Source: an uncultured Tateyamaria sp.
GTDB taxonomy: Bacteria; Pseudomonadota; Alphaproteobacteria; Rhodobacterales; Rhodobacteraceae
Assembly (NCBI RefSeq): GCF_947504105.1
Contig: NZ_CANNGP010000001.1
Coordinates: forward strand, 124,001-188,000
Direction of reading: 5' to 3'
Length of the DNA stretch: 64,000 nucleotides
Notes under the pieces: model-generated
Databases searched by the model: none
Seen by the model: the letters and a program-made list of their open reading frames with translations, nothing else
What the model was told of the DNA's origin: nothing
In this document: positions 36,516 to 45,589 of the stretch, one piece after another
How the letters are laid out: each line of letters opens with the position of its first letter
Position numbering within the stretch: the stretch's first letter is position 1
Program-made: the position numbers and the translations under genes

Positions 36516-36544
36516 TTGACACAAAAGGGGAACGTCCGTAGAAC
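36516..36544 (+). promoter_or_regulatory. lexA promoter with SOS box
   Basis: TTGACA (36516-36521) and TAGAAC (36539-36544), 17 bases apart, form a sigma70-type promoter. The alphaproteobacterial LexA box GAAC-N7-GAAC lies at 36530-36544 and overlaps the -10. LexA binding would block transcription, giving autorepression. Confidence 0.8.
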
Positions 36545-36577
36545 AAACCCAAACCAATCGGGCTTGGAGGACGAACA

Positions 36578-37276
36578 ATGTTGACCAAGAAGCAGCTTGA
36601 TCTGCTCGAATTCATTCACAAACGGGTGCAGCGCGATGGTGTACCCCCCAGTTTCGACGAAATGAAAGAGGCGCTGGATCTGCGGTCCAAATCGGGCATT
36701 CACCGTCTGATCACGGCGCTGGAAGAACGCGGGTTCATTCGCCGCCTCGCCCACCGTGCGCGCGCCATCGAAGTGGTGCGCCTACCCGAAAGCCTGGGCG
36801 GTGCACCCGGTGGGTTCCAACCCCGCGTGATTGATGGCGACAAGCCCGATGCTCCGCCCCCGGCGGCGGCCCGCCCTGTTGAAACCGCAGATGCTATAAC
36901 GCTGCCTGTGATGGGCCGGATTGCCGCCGGGGTGCCAATCTCCGCCATTTCCGAGGTCTCTCACTCCGTCGCGGTGCCTGGGCAGATGTTGTCCGGCCAG
37001 GGCGATCACTATGCGCTTGAGGTCAAGGGCGACTCGATGATCGACGCCGGTATCAATGATGGCGATGTGGTGGTCATTCGCGAGACATCGACCGCAGATA
37101 ACGGGGACATTGTTGTCGCGCTGGTCGAAGATCATGAGGCAACGCTGAAACGCTACATGCGCAAGGGTGACACTATCGCGCTCGAAGCAGCCAACCCGGC
37201 ATATGAGACACGGGTTCTCCCGGTTGGCCAGGTCAAAGTGCAAGGGCGCTTGGTTGGTCTGATCCGCACCTACTGA
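36578..37276 (+). CDS. lexA: SOS repressor LexA
   Basis: The 232-residue protein has the winged-helix DNA-binding domain ([12 protein letters not shown] ... [18 protein letters not shown]), the Ala117-Gly118 cleavage site in GRIAAGVP, the catalytic Ser153 in KGDSMIDAG and Lys191 in EATLKRYM. It represses DNA-damage genes and cuts itself when RecA filaments form. The start at 36578 follows TTGGAGGACGA. A GAAC-N7-GAAC operator upstream indicates autoregulation. Confidence 0.97.
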   Translation: MLTKKQLDLLEFIHKRVQRDGVPPSFDEMKEALDLRSKSGIHRLITALEERGFIRRLAHRARAIEVVRLPESLGGAPGGFQPRVIDGDKPDAPPPAAARPVETADAITLPVMGRIAAGVPISAISEVSHSVAVPGQMLSGQGDHYALEVKGDSMIDAGINDGDVVVIRETSTADNGDIVVALVEDHEATLKRYMRKGDTIALEAANPAYETRVLPVGQVKVQGRLVGLIRTY

Positions 37277-37283
37277 ACCGGGC

Positions 37284-37305
37284 GCGCACGACACGTGCGC
37301 CTTAC
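37284..37305. repeat. Palindrome after lexA, GTAAGGCGCA type
   Basis: GCGCACG, ACA, CGTGCGC forms a 7-bp stem and is followed by CTTAC, so its reverse complement begins GTAAGGCGCA like the repeats at 5.6 and 5.85 kb. It lies just after the lexA stop. Confidence 0.5.
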
Positions 37306-37334
37306 AGTTGCGATTGCCGCGTGATCTTGGTGCC

Positions 37335-37361
37335 GTAGGGCGGACCATGGGTCCGCCCTAC
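37335..37361. repeat. Palindromic repeat, family B copy 2
   Basis: The arm GTAGGGCGGACC (37335-37346) and its complement GGTCCGCCCTAC (37350-37361) form a perfect 12-bp stem with an ATG loop. It lies between the converging ends of lexA and comEC and is a likely bidirectional transcription barrier. Confidence 0.7.
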
Positions 37362-39439
37362 TTGCTTTGTGCGACAATCCAGTTGTCTGGAACAAGGGCC
37401 GTCAATTGGGGCTGCGGGTCTTTGGACCAGCCAGACCACATGCGATCCCCTGCAACGTCGCGCGCCGTCCGAAGATGTAACGTACCCCCCGTTTCAACCA
37501 ATGCGACGGCCCCTGTGCGTCGAAGAATGGGTGGGGTCAGGACCAGACAAGGCAGCTTTGTGGCTTCGACAAGATCCGTATTGCTGACAACGATATCGCC
37601 TTTCACACAGCCGGTGAATGCAGCTGCTGCGCGTTTGCCACTCAAATGCACGATCTGCGGGCCAGTCCCATTTTCCCAACGGGCCGCTGCGGCCACCTGA
37701 TCAATGCCCTCTCCGTCATTCTCCAACCAGTTGCGAGCGACAAAACCAGAGCCCTTTGCCCGGCTCAATGCACGCCCTTCATCGGTCATCAGCCCGACAA
37801 TCCCGCCGGTATCTGCCACAAGCACCTGCGGGCGCGACCCGGTTTGCCACAAAAGCAAGGCAAGACCGACGGCCGTCACCCCCACGAAACGTGCACGCCC
37901 CTGCCACAGGATGACAAAGAGCATACCCAAAGCCATCAAGGGCAACACGGCGGGGCTGGGTCCCGCAACATAACCCTGCGCGCCATCCAAACTGGAGACC
38001 GCATCTGCGACCCAAAGAATCCAGCGCAATCCCAACCCCATCAACCACAAACCAAGGATATCGAGGCCGACGGGTGCCAGGATCAGCGCAAGCACGGCTG
38101 CCGGGATCACAAGCGTCCCCATCAAGGGAACGCTCGCAAGGTTCGCAATCAACCCGTAGTGCGCCATCGTGTTGAAATGCGCAGCACCAATAGGTGCGGT
38201 CGCAAGCCCCGCCACGGCCGAAGAGATCACCACCCCTAAAACGGGCTGGATCCACTTTGGGCCAAGTGACCAATCAAGATCACGAATCCAGCCAAATACG
38301 GCGACAAGCGCCGTGGTGGCGGCAAAGGACATCTGGAACCCCGGCCCCATCAACGCCTCAGGTCGCAACGTCAGGACGATCAGCGCAGCCATGGCAACCG
38401 ATCGCAAGCTGATGGCACGCCGATTGACCAGCACCGCGCAAAGGGCAACGGCCACCATGACATAGGCACGCTCGGTCGCGACGTTGCCCCCGGACAAAGC
38501 AAGGTAGACCGACGCAGCGATCAAGGCGCCGAATGCGGCCAGTTTTCGGGCAGGCCAATACAGCGCGACACGCGGAACCAAGGCAAAGATCAGGCGCAAC
38601 AGGCCAAACACAAAGCCAGACAACAGGCCCATATGCAGCCCTGAGATGGCCAACAGGTGGGCCGTGTTCGAGGCGCGCAGATCTTGTAACGCGTCCTGAC
38701 TGATCCCACTGCGGTCCCCTGTGGTCACAGCCGCAGCAAACCCTCCCACATCTCCGGGCAGGACAGAACGAACATGGGTCGAAACAGACATGCGGATGCG
38801 AAACAGCGTTTGGCGCAGGTCGAATTCCGCCATGCTGATGGCGACCAGCGGCACGCGGGTATAGCCGACCGCACCCAATTCTGCGAACCAGGCATGGCGC
38901 TGGAAATCAAAACCACCTGGCTCTACCGGGCCGCCCGGGGGGCCGAGATGCGCGGTTGTCATGACCCGCAAGCCGGGTTCTGGTGCGACACCCAGACCAA
39001 CCTCTCCATGCAATGAAATACGAACGCGCTTGGGTGTCTTGGACGGCGCGACGCGGTCCAGCTTGACGTGATCCAAGGTCAGGCGCACCGCATCGGATGC
39101 ACTGCGATCCATACCAACAATGCGCCCCTCGACCGGCCCATAATACCGCCAGTCCAGCACCGGGCCCGCCACGGAATGGGCGCGCCATCCAGCGAGCACA
39201 AAACCGAGCGCAATCATTGCAAGGAACACCAATAGGGGCGACATCACTTCTCCGACGCGCCGGGCTGCAAGCGCAACCCCTGCCCCGGCCCCCCCGACAC
39301 TCAGGATTAGGACAATGGATGGCTCAAATCGAAGACCGAAGAACAGGGCAATCCCGCATGCCATCCCAACCGGGCACCATCCAAACAGGTGACCACGCTG
39401 GATCAGCATCACGTGGCGAAATCCCAGGCCATGCCCCAT
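37358..39439 (-). CDS. comEC: ComEC/Rec2-family membrane protein
   Basis: The 693-residue protein has many membrane helices and the competence-domain signature LLAISGLHMGLLSGFVFG near residue 240, with a DUF4131-like N-terminal region. ComEC channels single-stranded DNA across the inner membrane during natural transformation. The C-terminal segment after about residue 550 lacks the HxHxDH metal motif of the usual metallo-beta-lactamase-like domain. The start at 39439 follows GAGAGGGGCAAGC. It is divergent from gltX. Confidence 0.88.
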   Translation of the reverse strand: MGHGLGFRHVMLIQRGHLFGWCPVGMACGIALFFGLRFEPSIVLILSVGGAGAGVALAARRVGEVMSPLLVFLAMIALGFVLAGWRAHSVAGPVLDWRYYGPVEGRIVGMDRSASDAVRLTLDHVKLDRVAPSKTPKRVRISLHGEVGLGVAPEPGLRVMTTAHLGPPGGPVEPGGFDFQRHAWFAELGAVGYTRVPLVAISMAEFDLRQTLFRIRMSVSTHVRSVLPGDVGGFAAAVTTGDRSGISQDALQDLRASNTAHLLAISGLHMGLLSGFVFGLLRLIFALVPRVALYWPARKLAAFGALIAASVYLALSGGNVATERAYVMVAVALCAVLVNRRAISLRSVAMAALIVLTLRPEALMGPGFQMSFAATTALVAVFGWIRDLDWSLGPKWIQPVLGVVISSAVAGLATAPIGAAHFNTMAHYGLIANLASVPLMGTLVIPAAVLALILAPVGLDILGLWLMGLGLRWILWVADAVSSLDGAQGYVAGPSPAVLPLMALGMLFVILWQGRARFVGVTAVGLALLLWQTGSRPQVLVADTGGIVGLMTDEGRALSRAKGSGFVARNWLENDGEGIDQVAAAARWENGTGPQIVHLSGKRAAAAFTGCVKGDIVVSNTDLVEATKLPCLVLTPPILRRTGAVALVETGGTLHLRTARDVAGDRMWSGWSKDPQPQLTALVPDNWIVAQSK

Positions 39440-39519
39440 GCTTGCCCCTCTCGCCCATGGTGAGTATCAGGAGCGCAAACCGTAGACTCTTCGTGGTTAA
39501 ACAAAGGTAAACGCACACC

Positions 39520-40920
39520 ATGTCCCAACCCGTCGTCACCCGCTTTGCCCCCTCGCCCACCGGCTTCCTGCACATCGGCGGCGCACGCACGGCGCTGTTC
39601 AACTGGCTGTATGCACGCGGGCGCGGAGGCACTTTCCTGCTCCGGATCGAAGACACCGACCGCGCACGCTCGACACCGGAAGCCACGCAAGCAATCCTTG
39701 ACGGAATGGCTTGGCTGGGCCTTGACCACGACGGCGACGTGATCAGCCAGTTCGCGCGCGTAGACCGGCACGCCGAAGTGGCCAACCGGCTTTTGTCGGA
39801 CGGCAAGGCATACAAATGTTTCTCGTCGCAAGAAGAGATCGCCGCGTTCCGCGAAGCTGCCCGGGCCGACGGCAAATCGACCCTATTCCGCTCGCCCTGG
39901 CGCAACGCTGACCCAACCACACATCCCGATGTTCCCTTCGTCGTGCGGATCAAGGCTCCTCAAGTGGGCAACACCGTGATCCGTGACGAGGTGCAAGGCG
40001 ATGTGACCATCCGCAATGACCAGTTGGACGACATGGTCCTGCTGCGCGCCGACGGCACCCCCGTCTACATGCTGGCCGTCGTGGTCGACGACCACGACAT
40101 GGGCGTGACTCACGTGATCCGCGGCGATGACCATCTGAACAACGCGGCACGCCAGATGATGATCTACGATGCGATGGGTTGGGACGTTCCGGTCTGGGCC
40201 CACATCCCACTGATCCACGGACCTGATGGCAAGAAGCTTTCGAAGCGTCACGGGGCGCTTGGGGCGCAAGAGTACCAGATCATGGGATATCCGGCAGCCG
40301 GGATGCGCAACTACCTCGCGCGTCTGGGGTGGAGCCATGGCGACGACGAGTTCTTTACGGATGCGCAAGCCAGGGAATGGTTTGATCTGGGCGGGATTGG
40401 AAAAAGCCCCGCCCGGTTCGATGTAAAGAAGCTCGAAAACCTGAGCGGGCAGCATATCGCACAAACCAATGACGCTGCATTGCAGCAAGAAATTGAAAGA
40501 TATCTGGAGGTCGCTGGTTTAGAACAACTGAAACAATCGCAGAAAGATGGGCTGCTGACGGCATTGCCGCATGTCAAAGAGCGAGCCAAGACTTTGCCGG
40601 AACTCCTTGAAAAAGCATATTTTGTTCTGACAGAGAGACCAATAACGCCGGATGAGAAAGCATCAAAAGCGCTTGATAGTGTATCCCGTAGTATACTGTC
40701 GCAATTGACGCCGCAGTTGCAAACCGTTACTTGGTCTCGTGACAGTTTGGAGGCGGTCCTGAACAATTTTGCTGCGTCGCAGGACACGAAATTCGGCAAG
40801 CTGGCAGGTCCTTTGCGGGCCGCCCTTGCAGGTCGGGCCGTAACGCCTTCGGTCTTTGACATGATGCTGGTGCTGGGGCGCGACGAAACCCTTGCCAGGC
40901 TTGAGGATGCTGCCGCCTGA
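39520..40920 (+). CDS. gltX: Glutamyl-tRNA synthetase
   Basis: The 466-residue class I synthetase has the HIGH motif in [19 protein letters not shown] (residue about 10) and KMSKS in [12 protein letters not shown] near 240. It charges tRNA-Glu. The first 300 codons are GC-biased like their neighbours, but about 40430-40760 is visibly richer in A/T-ending codons; this may reflect intragenic recombination. It is divergent from comEC and precedes gltA. Confidence 0.95.
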   Translation: MSQPVVTRFAPSPTGFLHIGGARTALFNWLYARGRGGTFLLRIEDTDRARSTPEATQAILDGMAWLGLDHDGDVISQFARVDRHAEVANRLLSDGKAYKCFSSQEEIAAFREAARADGKSTLFRSPWRNADPTTHPDVPFVVRIKAPQVGNTVIRDEVQGDVTIRNDQLDDMVLLRADGTPVYMLAVVVDDHDMGVTHVIRGDDHLNNAARQMMIYDAMGWDVPVWAHIPLIHGPDGKKLSKRHGALGAQEYQIMGYPAAGMRNYLARLGWSHGDDEFFTDAQAREWFDLGGIGKSPARFDVKKLENLSGQHIAQTNDAALQQEIERYLEVAGLEQLKQSQKDGLLTALPHVKERAKTLPELLEKAYFVLTERPITPDEKASKALDSVSRSILSQLTPQLQTVTWSRDSLEAVLNNFAASQDTKFGKLAGPLRAALAGRAVTPSVFDMMLVLGRDETLARLEDAAA

Positions 40921-41024
40921 CGAGGTTCATCAATCGTTCATGGTGCGCAGTCTAACGATGGGCACGCGGGTATGCCGCGGCCCTTGGCGGCTGCGCCCGC
41001 CACGCGACGAAAGGAACGACCCAG

Positions 41025-42320
41025 ATGGCCGATACCCAAAAATCCGCAACCCTGACAATTGGTGACGACAGCTACGACCTGCCGATCCACTCGCCCACCG
41101 CCGGCCCAGATGTGCTGGACATCCGCAAACTCTATGGTCAGGCGGGTGTGTTCACCTACGATCCAGGCTTCACCTCGACAGCCAGCTGCGACAGCACCAT
41201 CACCTTCATCGATGGTGGCAACGGCGTATTGTTGCACCGCGGCTACCCTATCGAACAACTGGCCGGCAAATCCCACTACCTCGAAGTGTGCTATCTGTTG
41301 CTTTATGGTGAACTCCCATCGGCATCGCAGCTGGAAGAGTTCGAGAGCCTGGTCACCAACCACACCATGCTGCACGAGCAAATGCAGTATTTCTATCGTG
41401 GCTTCCGCCGTGACGCGCACCCGATGGCGATCATGACCGGCGTTGTCGGTGCGATGTCCGCCTTCTACCACGATTCCACCGACATCCATGACGAACACCA
41501 GCGCGAGGTCGCTTCGATCCGCCTGATCGCCAAGATGCCGACAATTGCGGCTTGGGCCTACAAGTTCTCGATCGGCCAACCGTTCATCTATCCGCGCAAC
41601 GATCTGGATTATGCTTCGAACTTCCTGCGCATGTGCTTTGCCGTCCCGGCCGAGGATTACGAGGTCAACCCGATCCTGTCCCGTGCCATGGACCGCATCT
41701 TTACGCTGCACGCGGATCACGAGCAGAACGCCTCGACCTCGACCGTGCGTCTGGCTTCGTCCTCGGGCGCAAACCCGTTTGCCTGTATCGCGGCTGGCAT
41801 TGCGTGCCTCTGGGGGCCGGCACACGGTGGTGCGAACCAAGCCTGCCTCGAGATGCTGAAAGAAATCGGCAGCGTCGACCGTATCCCGGAATTCATTGCG
41901 CGCGCTAAGGACAAGAACGATCCGTTCCGCCTGATGGGCTTCGGGCACCGCGTCTACAAGAACTTCGACCCGCGCGCGACAGTCATGAAACAATCCGCCG
42001 ACGAAGTTCTGGAACTGCTTGGTGTCGAGAATAACCCGGTCCTGCAGGTCGCCAAGGAACTAGAAAAACAGGCGCTTCAGGATCCGTATTTCGCCGAGAA
42101 GAAGCTGTTCCCGAATGTGGACTTCTATTCCGGTATCATCCTCGAGGCGATGGGCTTCCCCACGTCAATGTTCACCCCGATCTTTGCCATGTCGCGGACG
42201 GTGGGCTGGATCTCGCAGTGGAAAGAAATGATCGCCGATCCACAGAACAAGATTGGCCGCCCGCGCCAGCTTTACCTGGGCGAAACGTCACGCGACTATG
42301 TCGATATCGAAAGCCGCTGA
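41025..42320 (+). CDS. gltA: Citrate synthase
   Basis: The 431-residue type II citrate synthase has [19 protein letters not shown], the active-site [30 protein letters not shown] near residue 230, [18 protein letters not shown] near 305 and VDFYSGI near 365. It condenses oxaloacetate and acetyl-CoA at the entry of the TCA cycle; the type II hexameric form is usually NADH-inhibited. AAAGGAACGACCC upstream is the ribosome-binding site. A strong terminator follows. Confidence 0.97.
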   Translation: MADTQKSATLTIGDDSYDLPIHSPTAGPDVLDIRKLYGQAGVFTYDPGFTSTASCDSTITFIDGGNGVLLHRGYPIEQLAGKSHYLEVCYLLLYGELPSASQLEEFESLVTNHTMLHEQMQYFYRGFRRDAHPMAIMTGVVGAMSAFYHDSTDIHDEHQREVASIRLIAKMPTIAAWAYKFSIGQPFIYPRNDLDYASNFLRMCFAVPAEDYEVNPILSRAMDRIFTLHADHEQNASTSTVRLASSSGANPFACIAAGIACLWGPAHGGANQACLEMLKEIGSVDRIPEFIARAKDKNDPFRLMGFGHRVYKNFDPRATVMKQSADEVLELLGVENNPVLQVAKELEKQALQDPYFAEKKLFPNVDFYSGIILEAMGFPTSMFTPIFAMSRTVGWISQWKEMIADPQNKIGRPRQLYLGETSRDYVDIESR

Positions 42321-42330
42321 CGTTTACAAA

Positions 42331-42355
42331 CCCCCACCATCGAGTGGGGGTTTTT
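42331..42355 (+). terminator. gltA terminator
   Basis: CCCCCAC (42331-42337) pairs with GTGGGGG (42344-42350), followed by TTTTT. It is a classic rho-independent terminator right after gltA. Confidence 0.92.
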
Positions 42356-42417
42356 CGTTTCAATCGCATGACTTCTACGGTGCTGTTTCTGTCAGTGAAA
42401 CAATGAACTTCGTCGTC

Positions 42418-42447
42418 TTGACTGCCTGAGTGGTCTGCCACTAAATC
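42418..42447 (+). promoter_or_regulatory. Probable promoter of RTX-repeat gene
   Basis: TTGACT and TAAATC are 18 bases apart, starting about 60 bases before the start codon and after the gltA terminator, so the gene is transcribed alone. Confidence 0.5.
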
Positions 42448-42475
42448 GCCACATAACCATGTGGGGACGGTGAAG

Positions 42476-44140
42476 ATGGGTATCGGTATTACGTTACTTA
42501 CGTTGTTGGGTGTTGGACTTCTGGTCAGCGTTTTTAATGATGACGACGACGACACTTCAAAAGACGCTGAAAAAAGCGATGATGAACGTTTCGACGGCAG
42601 TGACACGAACGACAGTGTCGACGCCGGCGCCGGGAATGACACAGTATTTGGTGGTGGCGGCAACGACGCTTTGTTGGGCGGTAGCGGTGGTGATGCCATA
42701 TTTTCTGGTGCTGGTGACGACTTGGCTTTTGGCGAAGCCGGAGGCGACGCACTGTCCGGAGGATCGGGCGACGATGAGATCTTCGGCGGTGCCGGAAATG
42801 ATACGATGATGGGTGGTGCAGGTGATGATTTCATCATCGGCGCGGACATTATCGACGGACCAGGTCTGTTCCGGACAGCGCAGGACCTGGAACGAGACCT
42901 GACAGACGAGGAAATTGAGGCTTTTGTCGACCTGACAGCCGACCCTGGCGAGGCGGATACGCTCGATGGGGGTGATGGCAACGATATCCTATTGGCAGGC
43001 AGCTCAGATCTGGTCACGTCCGGCGACGGGTCCGATGAAATCGTGATTGGTGAATGGGTCGATCCGTCTGAACCGGTGACCATCACCGATTTTGACACTG
43101 CAAACGACGTGATCGAATACCAGTTCAACGAGACATTTCCTTCCACAGCCGGTTTTGTGGAAAGTGACGACGGGACACCCGGTTTTTCGGTGAATGGCGA
43201 TATTGTCGCCCTGCTGCCCGGTGTTTCCCTCGGGGCGCTGCTACAAGACGGGCAGTTCAACCTTTTGCGGCTGGAAACGATCGGAGACGAAGGCGAAGTC
43301 CTGCTTGGGACAGGCGGACCCGACAGTATCGCTGGCGGACCCGGGAACGATATCGTGGATGCCGGACCCGGAAACGACACCATATCAGCGAGTGGTGGCG
43401 ACGATTCCGTGCTTGGCGGCGACGGTGACGACATTGTTCAAGGTCAGGGCGGCGACGATCTGATCTTTGGCAATACGGGCAGCGATTTCCTGCAGGGTCG
43501 CGGCAACACGGATACGATCATGGGGGGCGACGATGGCGACTGGGTTAACGGCAATGACGGCAACGATGAAGTTGCCGGCGAAGGCGGTCAGGACACGGTT
43601 GTGGGCGGCGCGGGCGAAGATACCGTGCGCGGCGGTGCAGGTGCCGATCAGATATTTGGTGGCAGTGTTGTAGGCGACCCGCTTACAACATCCCAAGCTG
43701 AGGCACTGCAGGATGGTTCACGATCCCTGGCTGAGGTTTTGGGTGTTGCGCCCGGAACCGGACTGACGATTGAGGATGACAATGAAGTCGACCTTCTTGA
43801 TGGACGGGCCGGCAACGATGCGCTGACATTCGGAGCGGGCGACATTGCCACGGGCGGTGCGGGCGAAGATGATTTCATAATTATCGCAGACTCGGCGGGT
43901 AACTCTGCTGGCGAAAGCACGATCACCGACTTCGACGAAGAGGATGACAGCCTCGTGGTCATGCGTGCGGTTGGATCTTCTCCCGTCAACATCACCATTT
44001 CCGAAGCGGGCAGCGACGTAAACATCTTCGTCGACGGCGTTCTGACAACGGTGGTTCAGGGCGGCGCGGGACAGATATTCCAGACCGATATCATCCAGAT
44101 CGAAGGGTACAACGTCGATTTGCTTGAATCGCGTGCCTAG
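42476..44140 (+). CDS. Membrane-anchored RTX (hemolysin-type) calcium-binding protein
   Basis: The 554-residue protein begins with a membrane segment (MGIGITLLTLLGVGLLVSVF) followed by an acidic stretch, then two blocks of GGxGxDxxx nonapeptide repeats, about residues 55-125 and 280-400, which form calcium-loaded beta-rolls. Between them and at the end are DFD-rich segments (ITDFDTANDVIEY, TITDFDEEDDSLVVM) like those in type I-secreted RTX proteins. The N-terminal helix is unusual for secreted RTX proteins and suggests anchoring. Start: GTG 42461 is possible, but ATG 42476 has better spacing. Confidence 0.85.
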   Translation: MGIGITLLTLLGVGLLVSVFNDDDDDTSKDAEKSDDERFDGSDTNDSVDAGAGNDTVFGGGGNDALLGGSGGDAIFSGAGDDLAFGEAGGDALSGGSGDDEIFGGAGNDTMMGGAGDDFIIGADIIDGPGLFRTAQDLERDLTDEEIEAFVDLTADPGEADTLDGGDGNDILLAGSSDLVTSGDGSDEIVIGEWVDPSEPVTITDFDTANDVIEYQFNETFPSTAGFVESDDGTPGFSVNGDIVALLPGVSLGALLQDGQFNLLRLETIGDEGEVLLGTGGPDSIAGGPGNDIVDAGPGNDTISASGGDDSVLGGDGDDIVQGQGGDDLIFGNTGSDFLQGRGNTDTIMGGDDGDWVNGNDGNDEVAGEGGQDTVVGGAGEDTVRGGAGADQIFGGSVVGDPLTTSQAEALQDGSRSLAEVLGVAPGTGLTIEDDNEVDLLDGRAGNDALTFGAGDIATGGAGEDDFIIIADSAGNSAGESTITDFDEEDDSLVVMRAVGSSPVNITISEAGSDVNIFVDGVLTTVVQGGAGQIFQTDIIQIEGYNVDLLESRA

Positions 44141-44160
44141 CCGCAATTTTTGAAACACGT

Positions 44161-44182
44161 GCGCCCTGCATGTGCAGGGCGC
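44161..44182. terminator. Hairpin after RTX gene
   Basis: GCGCCCTGC, ATGT, GCAGGGCGC is a perfect 9-bp stem; TTTTT follows 12 bases later. It lies between converging genes. Confidence 0.6.
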
Positions 44183-44287
44183 CGTGCAACATCGTTTTTC
44201 TGTCCAAGAGCGGCATGAGCCAACGTGCAGAAACCGCGGCTATGCCAAGATCAGGCACCCTGTATGCGCGCCTCGGCAACCGTCGAA

Positions 44288-45064
44288 TTACCGCCCCTCG
44301 AAACTCGGCTTGCGTTTTTCAACAAACGCCAGAACACCCTCGCGGAAGTCACGGCTTTGCCCGCAGGCCCCCTGCTCGGACGCTTCAGACGCCATTTGTG
44401 CCTCAAGGTCGTTGCTCCAGCTTTCACGGATCACGCGCTTGGCGGCGGCAAATGCCTTGGTCGGGCCGTTCGACAGATGCGCGACACGCGCCTTCCAGTG
44501 TTCCTCGAACCCGTCATCGGCCACCGCTTCCCAGATCATACCCCAGGCATCCGCTTGGCTGGCCGTGATCTTTTCGGCGAACAGCGCAGCTCCGATGGCT
44601 TTGGCCATACCCATCGTGCGGGGCAGCACATAGGTACCCCCGGCATCCGGAATCAGGCCGATGCGCGTAAAGGCCTGTAGAAAATAAGCGCTCTCGGATG
44701 CAATCACCACGTCACAGGCCAGCGCAAGGTTTGCGCCTGCCCCGGCTGCCGCGCCGTTCACCACAGCCACCGTTGGCACGGGACAGTCAACAATCGCGTT
44801 CAGCATCGGGGTGTATTCGTCACGCAACGTCCGTTCCAGATCCAGGTTGGACGCATTGGCGCGATCCCCCAAATCCTGACCCGAGCAAAAGGCGCGCCCG
44901 GCACCGGTCAACACCACAACACGTGCCGATTTACCGGCATGTGTGACAGCCACTTCGATCTCTGCACGCATCTGGGTGGTGAGCGCGTTCATCACATCGG
45001 GTCTGTTCAGCGTGATGATCGCCGCGCCGTCTTCCATTTCATAGGTGAGCGTCTCGTATTTCAT
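44288..45064 (-). CDS. Enoyl-CoA hydratase/isomerase family protein
   Basis: The 258-residue crotonase has the oxyanion segments AFCSGQDLGD near residue 62 and VNGAAAGAGANLALACDVVIAS near 104, and LIPDAGGTYVLPRTMG with the Asp position typical of PaaG-type isomerases near 138. It probably acts on acyl-CoA thioesters, perhaps in phenylacetate or aromatic catabolism. The ibuB/paa neighbours are absent, so the pathway is open. It is the most downstream gene of this minus-strand group, about 70 bases after ccmH. Confidence 0.87.
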   Translation of the reverse strand: MKYETLTYEMEDGAAIITLNRPDVMNALTTQMRAEIEVAVTHAGKSARVVVLTGAGRAFCSGQDLGDRANASNLDLERTLRDEYTPMLNAIVDCPVPTVAVVNGAAAGAGANLALACDVVIASESAYFLQAFTRIGLIPDAGGTYVLPRTMGMAKAIGAALFAEKITASQADAWGMIWEAVADDGFEEHWKARVAHLSNGPTKAFAAAKRVIRESWSNDLEAQMASEASEQGACGQSRDFREGVLAFVEKRKPSFEGR

Positions 45065-45133
45065 GGCCGGTGTCCCTTTAGGTTCCGGTCCTCAATATCA
45101 AACCGATCAGTTTGGAAAAGCCCCGACGCGCGG

Positions 45134-45589
45134 TCACTCGTCCATAATCTCGCGCAAACGGCGGGTTTCCTTGTCGCTCAGCCCGTCTTCAGAGGCGACC
45201 GATGCCGCGCTACGCCCGCGCAAATAACCAAAGCCGATGCCAGCGGCCAACAAGAACATCAGCGGCCCGGCCGCCCACAACATCCAGCTCGACCCGGATG
45301 CACGGGGCGTCATCAACACGAACTCTCCATACCGCTCGACAAAGAAATCAACGATCTGCGCATTGCTTTGCCCTGCCACCACCTGTTCGCGAATAACCTG
45401 CCGCGCATCGATGGCCCATTGCGCGTTCGACGACGCAACGGATTCGGACTGACACACCACGCACCGCAGCGCGTGGTCCAATGCGCGGGCTCGCGCCTCT
45501 TGCGCCGGGTCCTCCAGCATCTCGGACGGATCAAGCGCCAGCGCTGCAGTGCTCAGAAGCAGCCAGAAGATGATTGCAAGCCGCCTCAT
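45134..45589 (-). CDS. ccmH: Cytochrome c-type biogenesis protein CcmH
   Basis: The 151-residue protein has a signal sequence, the redox motif LRCVVCQ (Cys43/Cys46), the region DARQVIREQVVAGQSNAQIVDFFVERYGEFVLM and a C-terminal membrane anchor near 105-125. It keeps apocytochrome haem-binding cysteines reduced at the System I haem lyase. The start at 45589 makes an ATGA overlap with ccmF. Confidence 0.95.
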   Translation of the reverse strand: MRRLAIIFWLLLSTAALALDPSEMLEDPAQEARARALDHALRCVVCQSESVASSNAQWAIDARQVIREQVVAGQSNAQIVDFFVERYGEFVLMTPRASGSSWMLWAAGPLMFLLAAGIGFGYLRGRSAASVASEDGLSDKETRRLREIMDE

